Assembly: GCA_902805475.1 (NCBI GenBank)
Contig: CADCSX010000005.1
Span: 1,809,501 to 1,873,500, forward strand
DNA from: Entonaema liquescens
Lineage: Eukaryota; Ascomycota; Sordariomycetes; Xylariales; Xylariaceae
DNA: 64,000 nt
Direction of reading: 5' to 3'
The notes beneath the pieces were generated by a model. It was given only the letters and a program-made list of their open reading frames with translations. It did no database searches and was not told the DNA's origin. The position numbers were made by a program, and so were the translations under genes. Positions 47,661-57,396 of the stretch are shown one piece after another (position 1 is the first letter of the stretch; each line of letters starts with the position of its first letter).

Positions 47661-49355
47661 ATGCCAGCGTAAGTCAATATTTATCCCATTTAACCTTCGA
47701 ACGCGTCTGAGCTGACATGCGACTAGCCCGGGCGACCAGCATAACGGCATCGTCAACCCTTTCGAGGAGGCCAAACCTCGCATTTCTGAATACACCGCTA
47801 CCGAAATCGCCACATTGCAAGCACGGCTGGAGAAACAACTTGGTCCTGAATACCTTTCCGCGCGCAGTGGCCCGTCCGGCCAGAAGGTTCACTATATTGC
47901 CGCCGAGAAATGCATCGCTCTCGCCAACGAGGTTTTTGGCTTCAATGGATGGTCGTCTAGCATTCAGAACATACAGGTCGATTTCGTTGACGAGAACCCA
48001 CAAACCTTCAAGATATCTCTCGGCCTATCGGTTATTGTTCGAGTAACATTACGAGATGGTACCTACCATGAAGATATCGGATATGGACATATAGAGAACT
48101 GTAAGGGGAAGGCGGCGGCCTTTGAGAAAGCGAAGAAGGAGGGGACCACGGATGCCTTGAAACGTGCGCTACGGAACTTTGGTAATGTTCTTGGCAATTG
48201 TATCTATGATAAAGATTACCTGTCCAAGGTTACAAAGATGAAAGTTGCCCCTGTCAAGTTCGATGAGGACAACTTGCATCGCCATTCCGATTTCGCCAAG
48301 AAGGAGCCGGATATTGTGAAGGTAGAGCCGAAGAATACCGCGGACAGGAACGACAGGAACGTCGAAATGACTGCGCATGGTGGGTTTGACTCCGACGGCA
48401 TCGACTGGACAGATGCTGATGTTTTGGATTTGTAGTTTCGAACCTGCTTGATGAGGAATTTGGGGACTTTGATATCGCCGACTTTGGCGTTACAGACGAG
48501 GGCCACCCCGACGAAGTAGTACTGCCCGGCTCTCATGCGATGAGTTCAAATGATAAGCCTCAAAATCTACCTACTGGTAATAGCAGTGACCGCAGTACAC
48601 CTACAAACAGTACTTCAAGGCCTATGCAGCCACCCCCGAAGCCTGCTGCTCAACCCCCTAGACAGCCCCAAACCCCTAACCAACCACCGCAACGACCAGG
48701 AACCACTTTCCAGGGCCGTCCCAATCCACAGCAACAATATCCCAGACCCGCTCCCCATATTAATAACCAAATTCAACAAGCAGCGACTACCAATAGGATA
48801 AGTACGCCCCCGCCCAACGGTGCGGCGCCGGCAGAAGTGTCATTCTTCTCCGCTCGGTCGGTCAAGAAGTTACCGGAAGACGCTCCTCCAGATACTGCTC
48901 TCATTGCAGCACAGGGTGTTAAACCATTTGATCCTCGCTTAGATAGTCCTTCGATTCGAAAGACGCCGGGAATCGACCACAGCTCGTCCAAGCCAGTATC
49001 CAGGACCGGCCAACATGTTGCCCCCATTAAGAGAGACCAAGAGCAACAGCGCGGTCCGGGAAGTGTTCCGATGAGCGGTGGCTTCACCAGCGGGGGTGGA
49101 TCTGGCCCTGGCAGGCCAAGTATTGGAAACGTGGGGAATCCCGCGCTGAACCATGCGAGACAGATCGGTGCTCCGGGAAGTTCAGGCAGCCCGCTAGGAA
49201 ATAGAGGTCAGTATCGGCCTCTAACGGTGAAACGACCGGCCCCTACAGGGCCGGAACCTGGTAACAGGGCGCCACTGACGGAAATGACCTCAAATGGTTC
49301 CGTCCAAGGCGGGGGAGGTGGAGGAGTTGATCCAAAGAGGCAAAAGACTTCCTAA
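47661..49355 (+). CDS. RAD52: RAD52 recombination mediator, 526 aa
   Basis: RAD52 loads Rad51 on RPA-coated single strands and anneals complementary DNA in homologous recombination. Exons are 47661-47668 (only 8 nt, ATGCCAGC), 47727-48379 and 48436-49355. The micro-exon gives the family start MPAPGDQHNG. The annealing domain follows: ISEYTATEIATLQARLEKQLG, GQKVHYIAAEKCIALANEVFGFNGW, RVTLRDGTYHEDIGYGHIEN, KGKAAAFEKAKKEGTTDALKRALRNFGN. The second intron is inferred, since the upstream frame closes at 48435 while the next opens in another frame; GTGGGT...TAG, 56 nt, with a GCTGAT branch site, joins them as MTAHV-SNLLDEEF. The C-terminal half is Pro/Gln/Gly-rich with SVKKLPEDAPPD, and ends PKRQKTS, probably a nuclear signal. 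Family identity is firm; the second intron is less so. Confidence 0.9.
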
Positions 49356-52092
49356 TTAGGCAGACAGTATATGGATGGCGTCTCGTTTCGTCGGCGATCA
49401 TGGGTTACGATCAAGGCAAGGTAAGGCAATTATGTTCTTTTAGGTGGCAATGTTCGGCGTTTGGAGTATATCTGCTAGCTCTGGCTGGAGAGCCGCATCA
49501 TTAGATTCATCACTGCTAGGATTGCATTTGAATTCATGGTTTTAGACCTTTGTTGTCTACTAACGTTCGATTGACAAAGATGAGTGGCATCAGTTTGTTC
49601 TTTAGCTGGCGTTCTTGAGCTATCTAGATGTGGCGTGGTCTGTCCTAGAGGGAGCTAAAGGGGGTTTTCATACAACCCGACTAATCACTATACTACCTTA
49701 GTGGTTCAAAATGTTCGAGTCAAAGTATAGAATATACCCGGCTCTTATTTCATACTATGGCTGTTAGAAGAGATGAGCATTGAGTACAACCTCATACTTC
49801 ATAACCGCATAATAATGCAATCATCCCCTGCTCGGCACATCGCCGATACTGATCACGTCCTCCGGCCACCTAACTACCTACGGGGGGTAGTGTCATCGCC
49901 CTCTAGCTGATCTCGCTAAGCTACTCCACGCTAGGCCACTTGCTATTCGGCATGTTGTTTAAGCAGTTGGTGAACCATACATCCTTCTTTATGCGTCGAT
50001 CTGTTCGCTTTACCCGCTACGTCATCAACTCCGCCCTCTCGGCCAACAAGCTGGCTAAGATGTTCGGGTTCTTGTATGCGCAGTTGGAGGGTGAAGACAG
50101 CGAAAGTGCTACGCATGCATTCTTCCTAGACATGGGCTCCAAGTTCATGTGATATGTCGACTGGACGTTCTAGGTCTAGTGAATGAACTTTGAGAAATAT
50201 TTCCGCTTGAAGAATGGCATGTTAGGCGCGCTAGCCGGCCAACATTGGAGAGGGCGCTAGAGAAGGGCAGTGAATACGATGCGAGGAATCAAGGGCCATC
50301 GGGCTTTGGTATGTGTCGGCACATGATGACGAAAGTTAAGCGTGGGGGAGGAGCCGAGGAGCCACGAAGCCCGGCTATGGCATGGAAAGGAATAAATACC
50401 TAGGTTTATAGAGGTGGGTAGTAGTAGGTAGGGGCTTAAACACGAACCTAAGATATGACCCCTTGGCTGCACTATACCTGAAGTCTAACTATGTTGTGAT
50501 ACTTACAACATATCCCAGCACCATACCAAGCTTACTCCAATACTAGCATTAGGTTGGAATCCCTAGCCATTCAGGTGAGAGATGGAAAGAAATAGTTGCT
50601 GCCGTCGACAACACTGAACCTACTAAGTGTGTGTGGTATGTGATCGTATAAGACGCATGTCAATATACAACACTTAGCGAATAAGGTATACATATATTGA
50701 TAGAATCGAGATAGAAATAGACTTAGAAACTGAGTAGTCTGGAATATATAGAAAGGAAGCTTTGATACTCATCAACTATCTAATAGTACCCTATAACACC
50801 CGCAGTAGTGTTATCTCTATAGTCCACATCCGGTGACATCTTTCTCTTGAAGCTACCATACGCACGACTCCTAAAGGAAATATGTGCATAGGGATCCTAA
50901 AGACCCCCTATTCCGTCCCGTTTCCGCCATCTCGCTTCAAGTTGTACAGCATTTCAACGCATCAGTATTCGCATCCTATATCCCGTATAGTTATATGTTC
51001 AGTCAAAGTATATCTCACAGGTACCCACCCATTGCCACATATATCGTTAAACAAGATGCATCGTCACAACCCTCGTTCGGATACAACAACGGAAGACATA
51101 AAAAAAAAATCAAGATTTATGAACGTTGGTTCTTGACGTTTCTTCTTACTCGTTCGCAAAGCTTTGCTTGTGTAACCGTCAAGCCAACGATGCTACGTCG
51201 ATATACTAGGGAATGTAGAAAAGCCCCCCACCAAGAGTACAGTGGGAGACAAGCCGACAGGAAGCGTTTCAATCTATCATACCCTCATACCTTCATACTC
51301 GTAAACTCTTGCAACAACCTTCCGATTCTTCACTCTAGTAGTAGTAATATTGCCATCACGCCGCATATCTACCTAGTCCACACCACAACACCCTGTTGGC
51401 GAAGACTACATAGAACTTTTGACCGGCGAAAAGTCTCGTAGCATTATAGGTACGCAATTGCTTTTTTTCCTTTTTTTCCTTTGGAGTCGTTCGGAAGATA
51501 AACCGTATAAACACAGCTGAGTATATCATTGTCGTTACGCCTATTGTTGATAATCATACGAGTTAGGCAATATCCTATTGGTTGATTCATTGCGGGTGAT
51601 GGCCCCGACTATGCATATTCAAGATGTCTGGATGTCTGGATGTCCGCACAACATGATCACGCACAGCGACAGCTAGCTTTCACTCCGCAGCTGTTGTATC
51701 CTTCCTGTTGAAGTGGCATGAAGAGGCGTATGCATTACAAAGTGGTGTTCCCGCAGTGCAACGTATATGTGAACTACACATGTATTATTGGCTAGCGATT
51801 GGAAACGCCTCACTTACCGTTAGGGACGTTTGTCTGGGCGGTTGGAGAACCCTGATATGAGATGGGTTGAAGATGTGATAGTTCACATCGCATTATTGTA
51901 TTGATCAGGCTCCCATTCTACGGCATCCAGCCGGTTTATATATATTATTTCCAGCTTCGAAAGATGGCATGTCAAGTCCTTTTGCACCTTAGCGCGAGCT
52001 TTCCCGTGTCTTATTGCAAGGCCAGCTATCTCTTGATATCACGATTCTTGTACTCCTGAAGGATAATCCAGCTAGATCCCGGAACCATCACC
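49356..52092. other. Intergenic between RAD52 and the P450
   Basis: 2.7 kb without a complete gene. It holds the RAD52 3' region, a possible gene fragment at 49904-50152 (separate entry), and an AT-rich stretch. A 185-codon plus-strand frame at 50884-51441 has no motif, and a shifted frame also stays open over its first 250 bases, so I do not call it. Confidence 0.5.
49904..50152 (+). pseudogene. Possible exon remnant of an unknown protein
   Basis: This open stretch starts after a TAG and ends at TGA. It encodes about 80 residues with good coding character: LFGMLFKQLVNHTSFFMRR, SANKLAKMFGFLYAQLEG, and ESATHAFFLDMGSKFM. There is no convincing start codon context or flanking exon, and I do not recognise the family. 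It may be a relic of a once larger gene or a single exon of an unseen one. Confidence 0.3.
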
Positions 52093-53922
52093 ATGGCCGT
52101 GTTGTCTGTTGATAACATAGGCAGCCTAAGCTTAGTGGGAGTATGCGTGGGCTCCGCGTCTTTGTTTTCACTATGGTATATTGTTACAACTATAGTGACA
52201 TGGTATCGACTTCGACACATCCCTGGCCCATTCTTTGCTTCTCTCTCCCGCACCTGGGTGACAAAAGGCATACTCTTCGGTACATTATATAAGAACCTCG
52301 AAGAACTTAATAAGTACGGGCCACTGGCACGTATAGCGCCTAATCATATCTTGTGCGGCGACCCAGAGATTCTTCGACAGATCGGATCAGCCCGAAGCAA
52401 ATACGGCAAAGATGAGTGGTATGATTCGATCAAGTTTGCTCCGACACACCACAGCATGTTCACTCTGCTCGAGAACCAAACTCACGACCAGCGCAAATCA
52501 ATGACTCTGAAAGGGTACAACGGCCGTGAGAATGCCGATCTTGAGTATGCACTTGATTCTGAGATCGCCCACCTCATCGAAGTTATCCGGCACAAATACC
52601 TGTCGATGTCTGAAACTCGATATGCTGACTTAGCCTTTCTGTCACGCTATTTTGCTCTTGACGTGATTTCCCGGCTTGCATACGGCAAGGCATTTGGCTT
52701 CATGGATTCTGACGAAGATCTATACGAATACGCGACTATGATGGACAAAACGCTGAGGAGACAGAACCTGTGCCAGGAGATTCCCATTCTTAAGTGGATC
52801 GTATTTTCCCGCCCCTTCTACGCGCTGTTCGGCGCAAAGCCAACGGACAAGAAGGGTGTCGGGAAGATCATGGGGTAAGCTAGAGCAGTCGATATTCCTG
52901 AGAGCACATCTCACAGTTATATGCTAGGATCACACAACAGATAATTAAGGAAAGATTCCAAGACATGAAGCCTGTAGAGGATATGATGGTATGTTATGCT
53001 CGAGTATCTATCTATCTTTGTACCTACTTAGGTATTAACGATATCAGGGGTCGTTTATTCGCCATGGCCTAACAGAGCAAGAATGCGGGAGTGAAGCTAT
53101 GCTTCAAATTCTGGCCGGGGCAGATACAACTGCGATAGCTACCCGTACTACGCTGGCGTATCTCGCAGCTACGCCTCGGGTATACTTACGGCTCAAGAAA
53201 CTGATCAGGGATTGTGTGGAGCGCAATGAAGTATCTTCCCCTATTACATATGAGGAAGCCCAAAAGTTGCCCTACTTGAGGGTACGTATCGTTCGTTCTA
53301 TTTTGGCCATACTTTCTAGTTTTATCCGAAGTTTACATTGTCATTTGACAGGCTCTCGTCCTGGAAGGCATTCGAATGCGCGTTCCTGTACCATACGGAT
53401 TTTGTAAGTGAAAATTGTTACGCCTACTTTTTTACGTCTACTATGAGCCACTGACGCCTAGCAGACAAGAGGACTCCGCCAGGGGGGGACGTTGTCAACG
53501 GGATCTTCATTCCCGGAGGTACCGCGATCGGTGCAAACGCCCAGGCCATCACTCGCAATACAGCTATATTTGGCGAAGACGTCGAGGTCTTCCGACCAGA
53601 GCGCTTTATTGATTGCGACGAGAAGACCAAGGCTGAAAGAGAGCTCGCAATAGACATCGTCTTCGGTAGGGGTCGTTGGATGTGTGCCGGAAAGCCTATT
53701 GCTATGATAGAGCTCCACAAGGTTTTCTTCGAGGTCAGAGAGTTTTCTTATACTTGAGTCTTCTCCCCATCTCTCCCTGCTAACTAGGTATAATATTCAA
53801 TTTAGTTGCTGCGCGTATTTGATATACAATTAATTCATCCTCGCAAAGGCTGGGAGGAAGTAGCCTACGTCCAACCTTTCCAGACCAACATGTGGGTGAC
53901 ATTTACTGAGGACGAGAGATAA
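52093..53922 (+). CDS. Cytochrome P450, pisatin-demethylase-like, 504 aa
   Basis: A microsomal haem monooxygenase. Exons are 52093-52874, 52928-52988, 53048-53281, 53352-53403, 53465-53733 and 53806-53922; all junctions keep frame. The N-terminal membrane anchor spans about residues 12-37, followed by the Pro-rich hinge HIPGP. Diagnostic motifs are the oxygen-binding I-helix AGADTT (residues 304-309), the ExxR pair Glu364-Arg367 (EGIR), PERF (FRPERF), and the haem loop FGRGRWMCAG with the ligand Cys450. The N-terminal half (NKYGPLARIAPNHILCGDPEI, SKYGKDEWYDSIKF) resembles fungal pisatin demethylase/CYP57-like enzymes, but the substrate cannot be inferred. No reductase, transferase or other biosynthetic gene lies next to it, so a detoxification or stand-alone role is as likely as a cluster role. 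Confidence 0.88.
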
Positions 53923-55028
53923 TGAGTAAGACTTATTTTTAGTACTTTGAGGCAAGCAAGGTATTGAGAAGATCTGTTAAGGAACAAGGGGCGTTGACTT
54001 TGATTCATGATTATAAACCATATCTCTGCTATGAATAATGTCATTGGATGGACAAACTCGGAATGCTCTAATCTTAGCATATAACTTTGTACGGAAAATT
54101 ATCTCCCATGTCGCAGTTTATATATCACTCTTTATCGCAAGTCGATTTTACACGTATTGGAAACAGTAAGGCGATATTGAGTGAAGATGCCACGGATCTA
54201 AATTATTTGAGCCACTGTAAAGTGATTCATGTTTTGGGTGTAAAAGGGGTAAACTTAGGTAGATTTGTAGAACTGGAACATATTGTCTACTTAGATCTTT
54301 GGCATATAACTGGCTATAGTTCACCTACGTAATAATATAATGATAAATGTGTTTACGTCTATTAGGCATGTAAGGCTATCAGGTACCAGATAAATAATCT
54401 TGCATTATTCCTAAGGCGCGATCTAGCGCTTAAGATACCTACAGTACCTCTTTAAGTACCTAAAAGAGACAGAGCTAAAGTCAATATATCTATTAACCTT
54501 CTTTACCCATAGCAATTACTTTATCTAATCCCGAGGTTATTATATCCTAGATAACTGATTTTTTACTAGAAAAAAACCGTTCAGCCCTCTTTAAAAGTAA
54601 AGCACGTCTAGACGCTGAACTACCGCGCTATAGGGGCCCCCACGTGGTAAGAGGATGTTTCTAGGGAATTTAGAACATTAAGGGCCTTACGATTTGCCTG
54701 CGTATAAAAATGATGTCCTGAGTTGCTGGAAATTATGATCATATGCATATACATTTATTACTCTTCTATCTATCGTCTGTTGAATGCTCGATGTCCTATC
54801 AATGCATCTCATGTAACACATAGGCCACCGAGTCCATTATCATTATCAGTCAATCCGCGTCGTACAATATGCGGTCTTCTGGCGTTGGTTTCCCTGGGAT
54901 GGCATTTCTTTGCCTCTAATCATGGTATATCCTCCAAATCCCCAGTTCTATCATCATTAAAATTATTTATATGTTAAGAGAGCAAGCGATTGCTGCTGAG
55001 AAAGTAGAAGAGAGTTCTCGCTAGCTTG
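53923..55028. other. Intergenic, convergent 3' ends
   Basis: 1.1 kb between the P450 and the But2-domain gene. AT-rich from about 54.1 to 54.6 kb, with no recognisable coding sequence. Confidence 0.5.
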
Positions 55029-56159
55029 CTACTGGCATGGCACGATCCACGCGCCGATGCCGTCTTGGAATTGGGCGGATTGGCCGACGCCCGCTTGGAG
55101 AAATTCAAGCGAAAAGTCTCGGACGCTGCTGACGTGCCAGCTCATCTTCCGCGACTCGCTGTAGCCGGCCACCTGTCCACACTCGAAAGTACCGATTGTA
55201 GTATTCTCCCCGGGGAACACTTGGTGCAACTCCGTGCTGTTCCACGCAGCATTGCCGTCGTCATCCACAAGGTGGAACGTCATCCCAGAGTTGGATAGGA
55301 CTTCTTGTTCCAGACCGCTAAAGCTGTAGCAAGGGTAACCCTTGGGGAGAGAAGTACAGACCGGCATGCGGAACTGTAGGGCGCATAGTGAGCTCTCGCC
55401 TGCAGAGTTGGTGGGAGGAAAAGTATTTGGGATGGCGTAGTCGAACACTGTGCTATAGTTTCGGCTGATTATGACTTCTGCGGAGGTATCATTACTTCCA
55501 CTTGGGACTGACGCATTACCATGACTTAGTTGGTAAGGGGCAAGTGAGGGTGCTGATGGGTCTATAGAGCATGCTTTAGACGAAGACTGGCGTCGCAGCG
55601 ACCGAGTTGGGCGTGCTAGTTGGCGTGCTGTTCGGCGTAACGTCGTGGAATGTGTTGAGAGGGTGGAGTTGCTAGCAGTAGAAGAACAAGCAGCCGTCTC
55701 ATCGACTAGTGTTAATGACACCGGCACACATCCGGACTTGTCGGCCTTATCTGAAGAGTAGATGTCGTAGCTCTCGGAGTCAATAGGGCAAGCGTAGAAA
55801 ACTCCGGGACTCGTATCGTATGTGAGATATGATTTCCCATCTGTCTTTAGAGGCGCAATATCGAATGCCGTAGTCCCGACGGCGCCCTGATAGCACTCGA
55901 ACTGGTAGTCTGGTGCTCGCATGAAGCAATTATGTCCTAGACTATCCTTAATGGTTTTGGTCGTTTTATCCAGACAGAATCCACCCTGCTGAAAAGTACC
56001 ACCCAGAAGTAAGTCGCCGACATGGTCCTCCAGAACAGTCTCGTTAACCATTCCTACGGAAGCGAGCTGAAAGCAGCAGCCATCATTATTAGCTTGCCTT
56101 GGTCGTAGGGCGGCGTCGGCGGCCGTTGTAAATAGTAAGGTTTGAACGAATGAATTCAT
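55029..56159 (-). CDS. Secreted protein with But2-like C-terminal domain, 376 aa
   Basis: A single-exon gene with ATG at 56159. The first 16 or so residues (MNSFVQTLLFTTAADA) form a signal peptide. The N-terminal half is Cys-containing (DGCCFQL, GGFCLD, HNCFMRAPDYQFECYQG) and resembles fungal cell-wall or extracellular proteins. A Ser/Thr/Arg linker follows (residues about 160-200). The last 150 residues (NYSTVFDYAIP, LCALQFRMP, FHLVDDDGNAAW, VFPGENTTIGTFECGQVAGY, SLEFLQAGVGQSAQFQDGIGAW) match the beta-rich pattern of the But2 C-terminal domain common in filamentous ascomycetes. Several N-glycosylation sites (NST, NTT, NET) fit secretion. No GPI signal is visible. Its function is unknown. Confidence 0.72.
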   Translation of the reverse strand: MNSFVQTLLFTTAADAALRPRQANNDGCCFQLASVGMVNETVLEDHVGDLLLGGTFQQGGFCLDKTTKTIKDSLGHNCFMRAPDYQFECYQGAVGTTAFDIAPLKTDGKSYLTYDTSPGVFYACPIDSESYDIYSSDKADKSGCVPVSLTLVDETAACSSTASNSTLSTHSTTLRRTARQLARPTRSLRRQSSSKACSIDPSAPSLAPYQLSHGNASVPSGSNDTSAEVIISRNYSTVFDYAIPNTFPPTNSAGESSLCALQFRMPVCTSLPKGYPCYSFSGLEQEVLSNSGMTFHLVDDDGNAAWNSTELHQVFPGENTTIGTFECGQVAGYSESRKMSWHVSSVRDFSLEFLQAGVGQSAQFQDGIGAWIVPCQ

Positions 56160-57396
56160 TATTCCTGATTTGAAATATTTGGAGATCGGAGGTTGGAGGT
56201 TGAGCGAGTGTAAATATCAAGCTGTGGTGAGGTGCAATCCCTTTTCTGGAAAATCGAATGGCTTGGCTTGTACTCTGCACAGCCGATCAAGGGTTGACGA
56301 TCGGTTCCACAAGCTTGCGGGTATGACGAAGATGACGTCTCTAGGGTAAAGTGGGAAATTAGGATGAACCGTACATGTAAATAGGGTTAAAATAGACTTC
56401 CTTTACGAAGACAACTGGCAAAAATATAGAATTGAGGGAAAAAAAAAAAAATCAATACGATGGCTGGTTTTAAATGTGGTTGGAGAGAGTCCACCGTTTT
56501 CAAGCCGTGGAATGCTCTTCGAAAACACCCAGCCTTTTTCTAACTTTGGCTGGCTAATACGATAAAAAGGAGGTTGACCGCACAATGGGCGCAGCAACGG
56601 AAAGAACAAGGACTTTGTTATACACAATGCAGATATCAAATGTCCAGGTTACATAAAATCTGCGCAAACAATCAATCTCGTAAAACGTTATACAGTGATT
56701 GATGTAAATTATAAGGGGGACGCGTTATCGAGACAGAGTACATAGGTACAATGCAGGTACGCATCCGTACATTGGGGAAGCTAAGACAATGTTGATACAG
56801 TGTAACACAAGTCATTCTGTGAAGATGCGCCAATCGCTGCATGTGCCTAATCGCGCGACATTGAGAAAATTACGAGACTTAAAGTTTTTAAGATGCATGT
56901 AAAGTCAGCCTATGACTAGAGTTATCGGACGATGATAAATTCAAAGATTAGGTTATTTGGTTGTGACTGCAAGACAATTTGTAGTTCTTAGAAACCGCGA
57001 TCCAAAGGTACCTGGCACTACGTAGTAAAAAGAGGAATTACTTGTAAATCTGATCTCTAGGTAATTTTCTTGAGTTATTTCTTTTGGCTTCATTGTAGTT
57101 ACGTAACTTGTATGGTGGTGTAGACTAGTATCATATACAAATTCATAACTCCTAAACAATTATAACTTAACTAACTCTATCGCTTTCCACGATACACTCT
57201 ATTCCTAAGCTTCGGGTATATAGTCCACTGAGGATCGTAGCCATAAAGCTATGTATATTCTACGAGAAATGGGAGAAAGTGAAATATGAAACCCCTAATG
57301 ATTGCGCGTCTGGGACCTCGGGTCCCAACCAAGACGGCAACACGCCTCAACACCTAGATCCTTATCCAAGAACCATGGTATATCAGAGCAAAAAGC
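56160..57396. other. Intergenic between the But2-like and ERCC6L2-like genes
   Basis: 1.2 kb containing the promoter of the But2-like gene and the 3' region of the helicase gene. An A12 run lies at about 56440-56451. A perfect hairpin is at 57311-57327 (separate entry). No gene seen. Confidence 0.5.
57311..57327. other. Perfect 7-bp hairpin downstream of the helicase gene
   Basis: TGGGACC and GGTCCCA flank the loop TCG, about 70 bp beyond the stop codon of the minus-strand helicase gene, so probably in its 3' UTR. It could be an RNA structure; no function is known to me. Confidence 0.6.

Noticed and set aside
50884..51441. 185-codon plus-strand frame
   Set aside because: A shifted frame also stays open for its first 250 bases, composition is unlike neighbouring genes, and no domain is visible.
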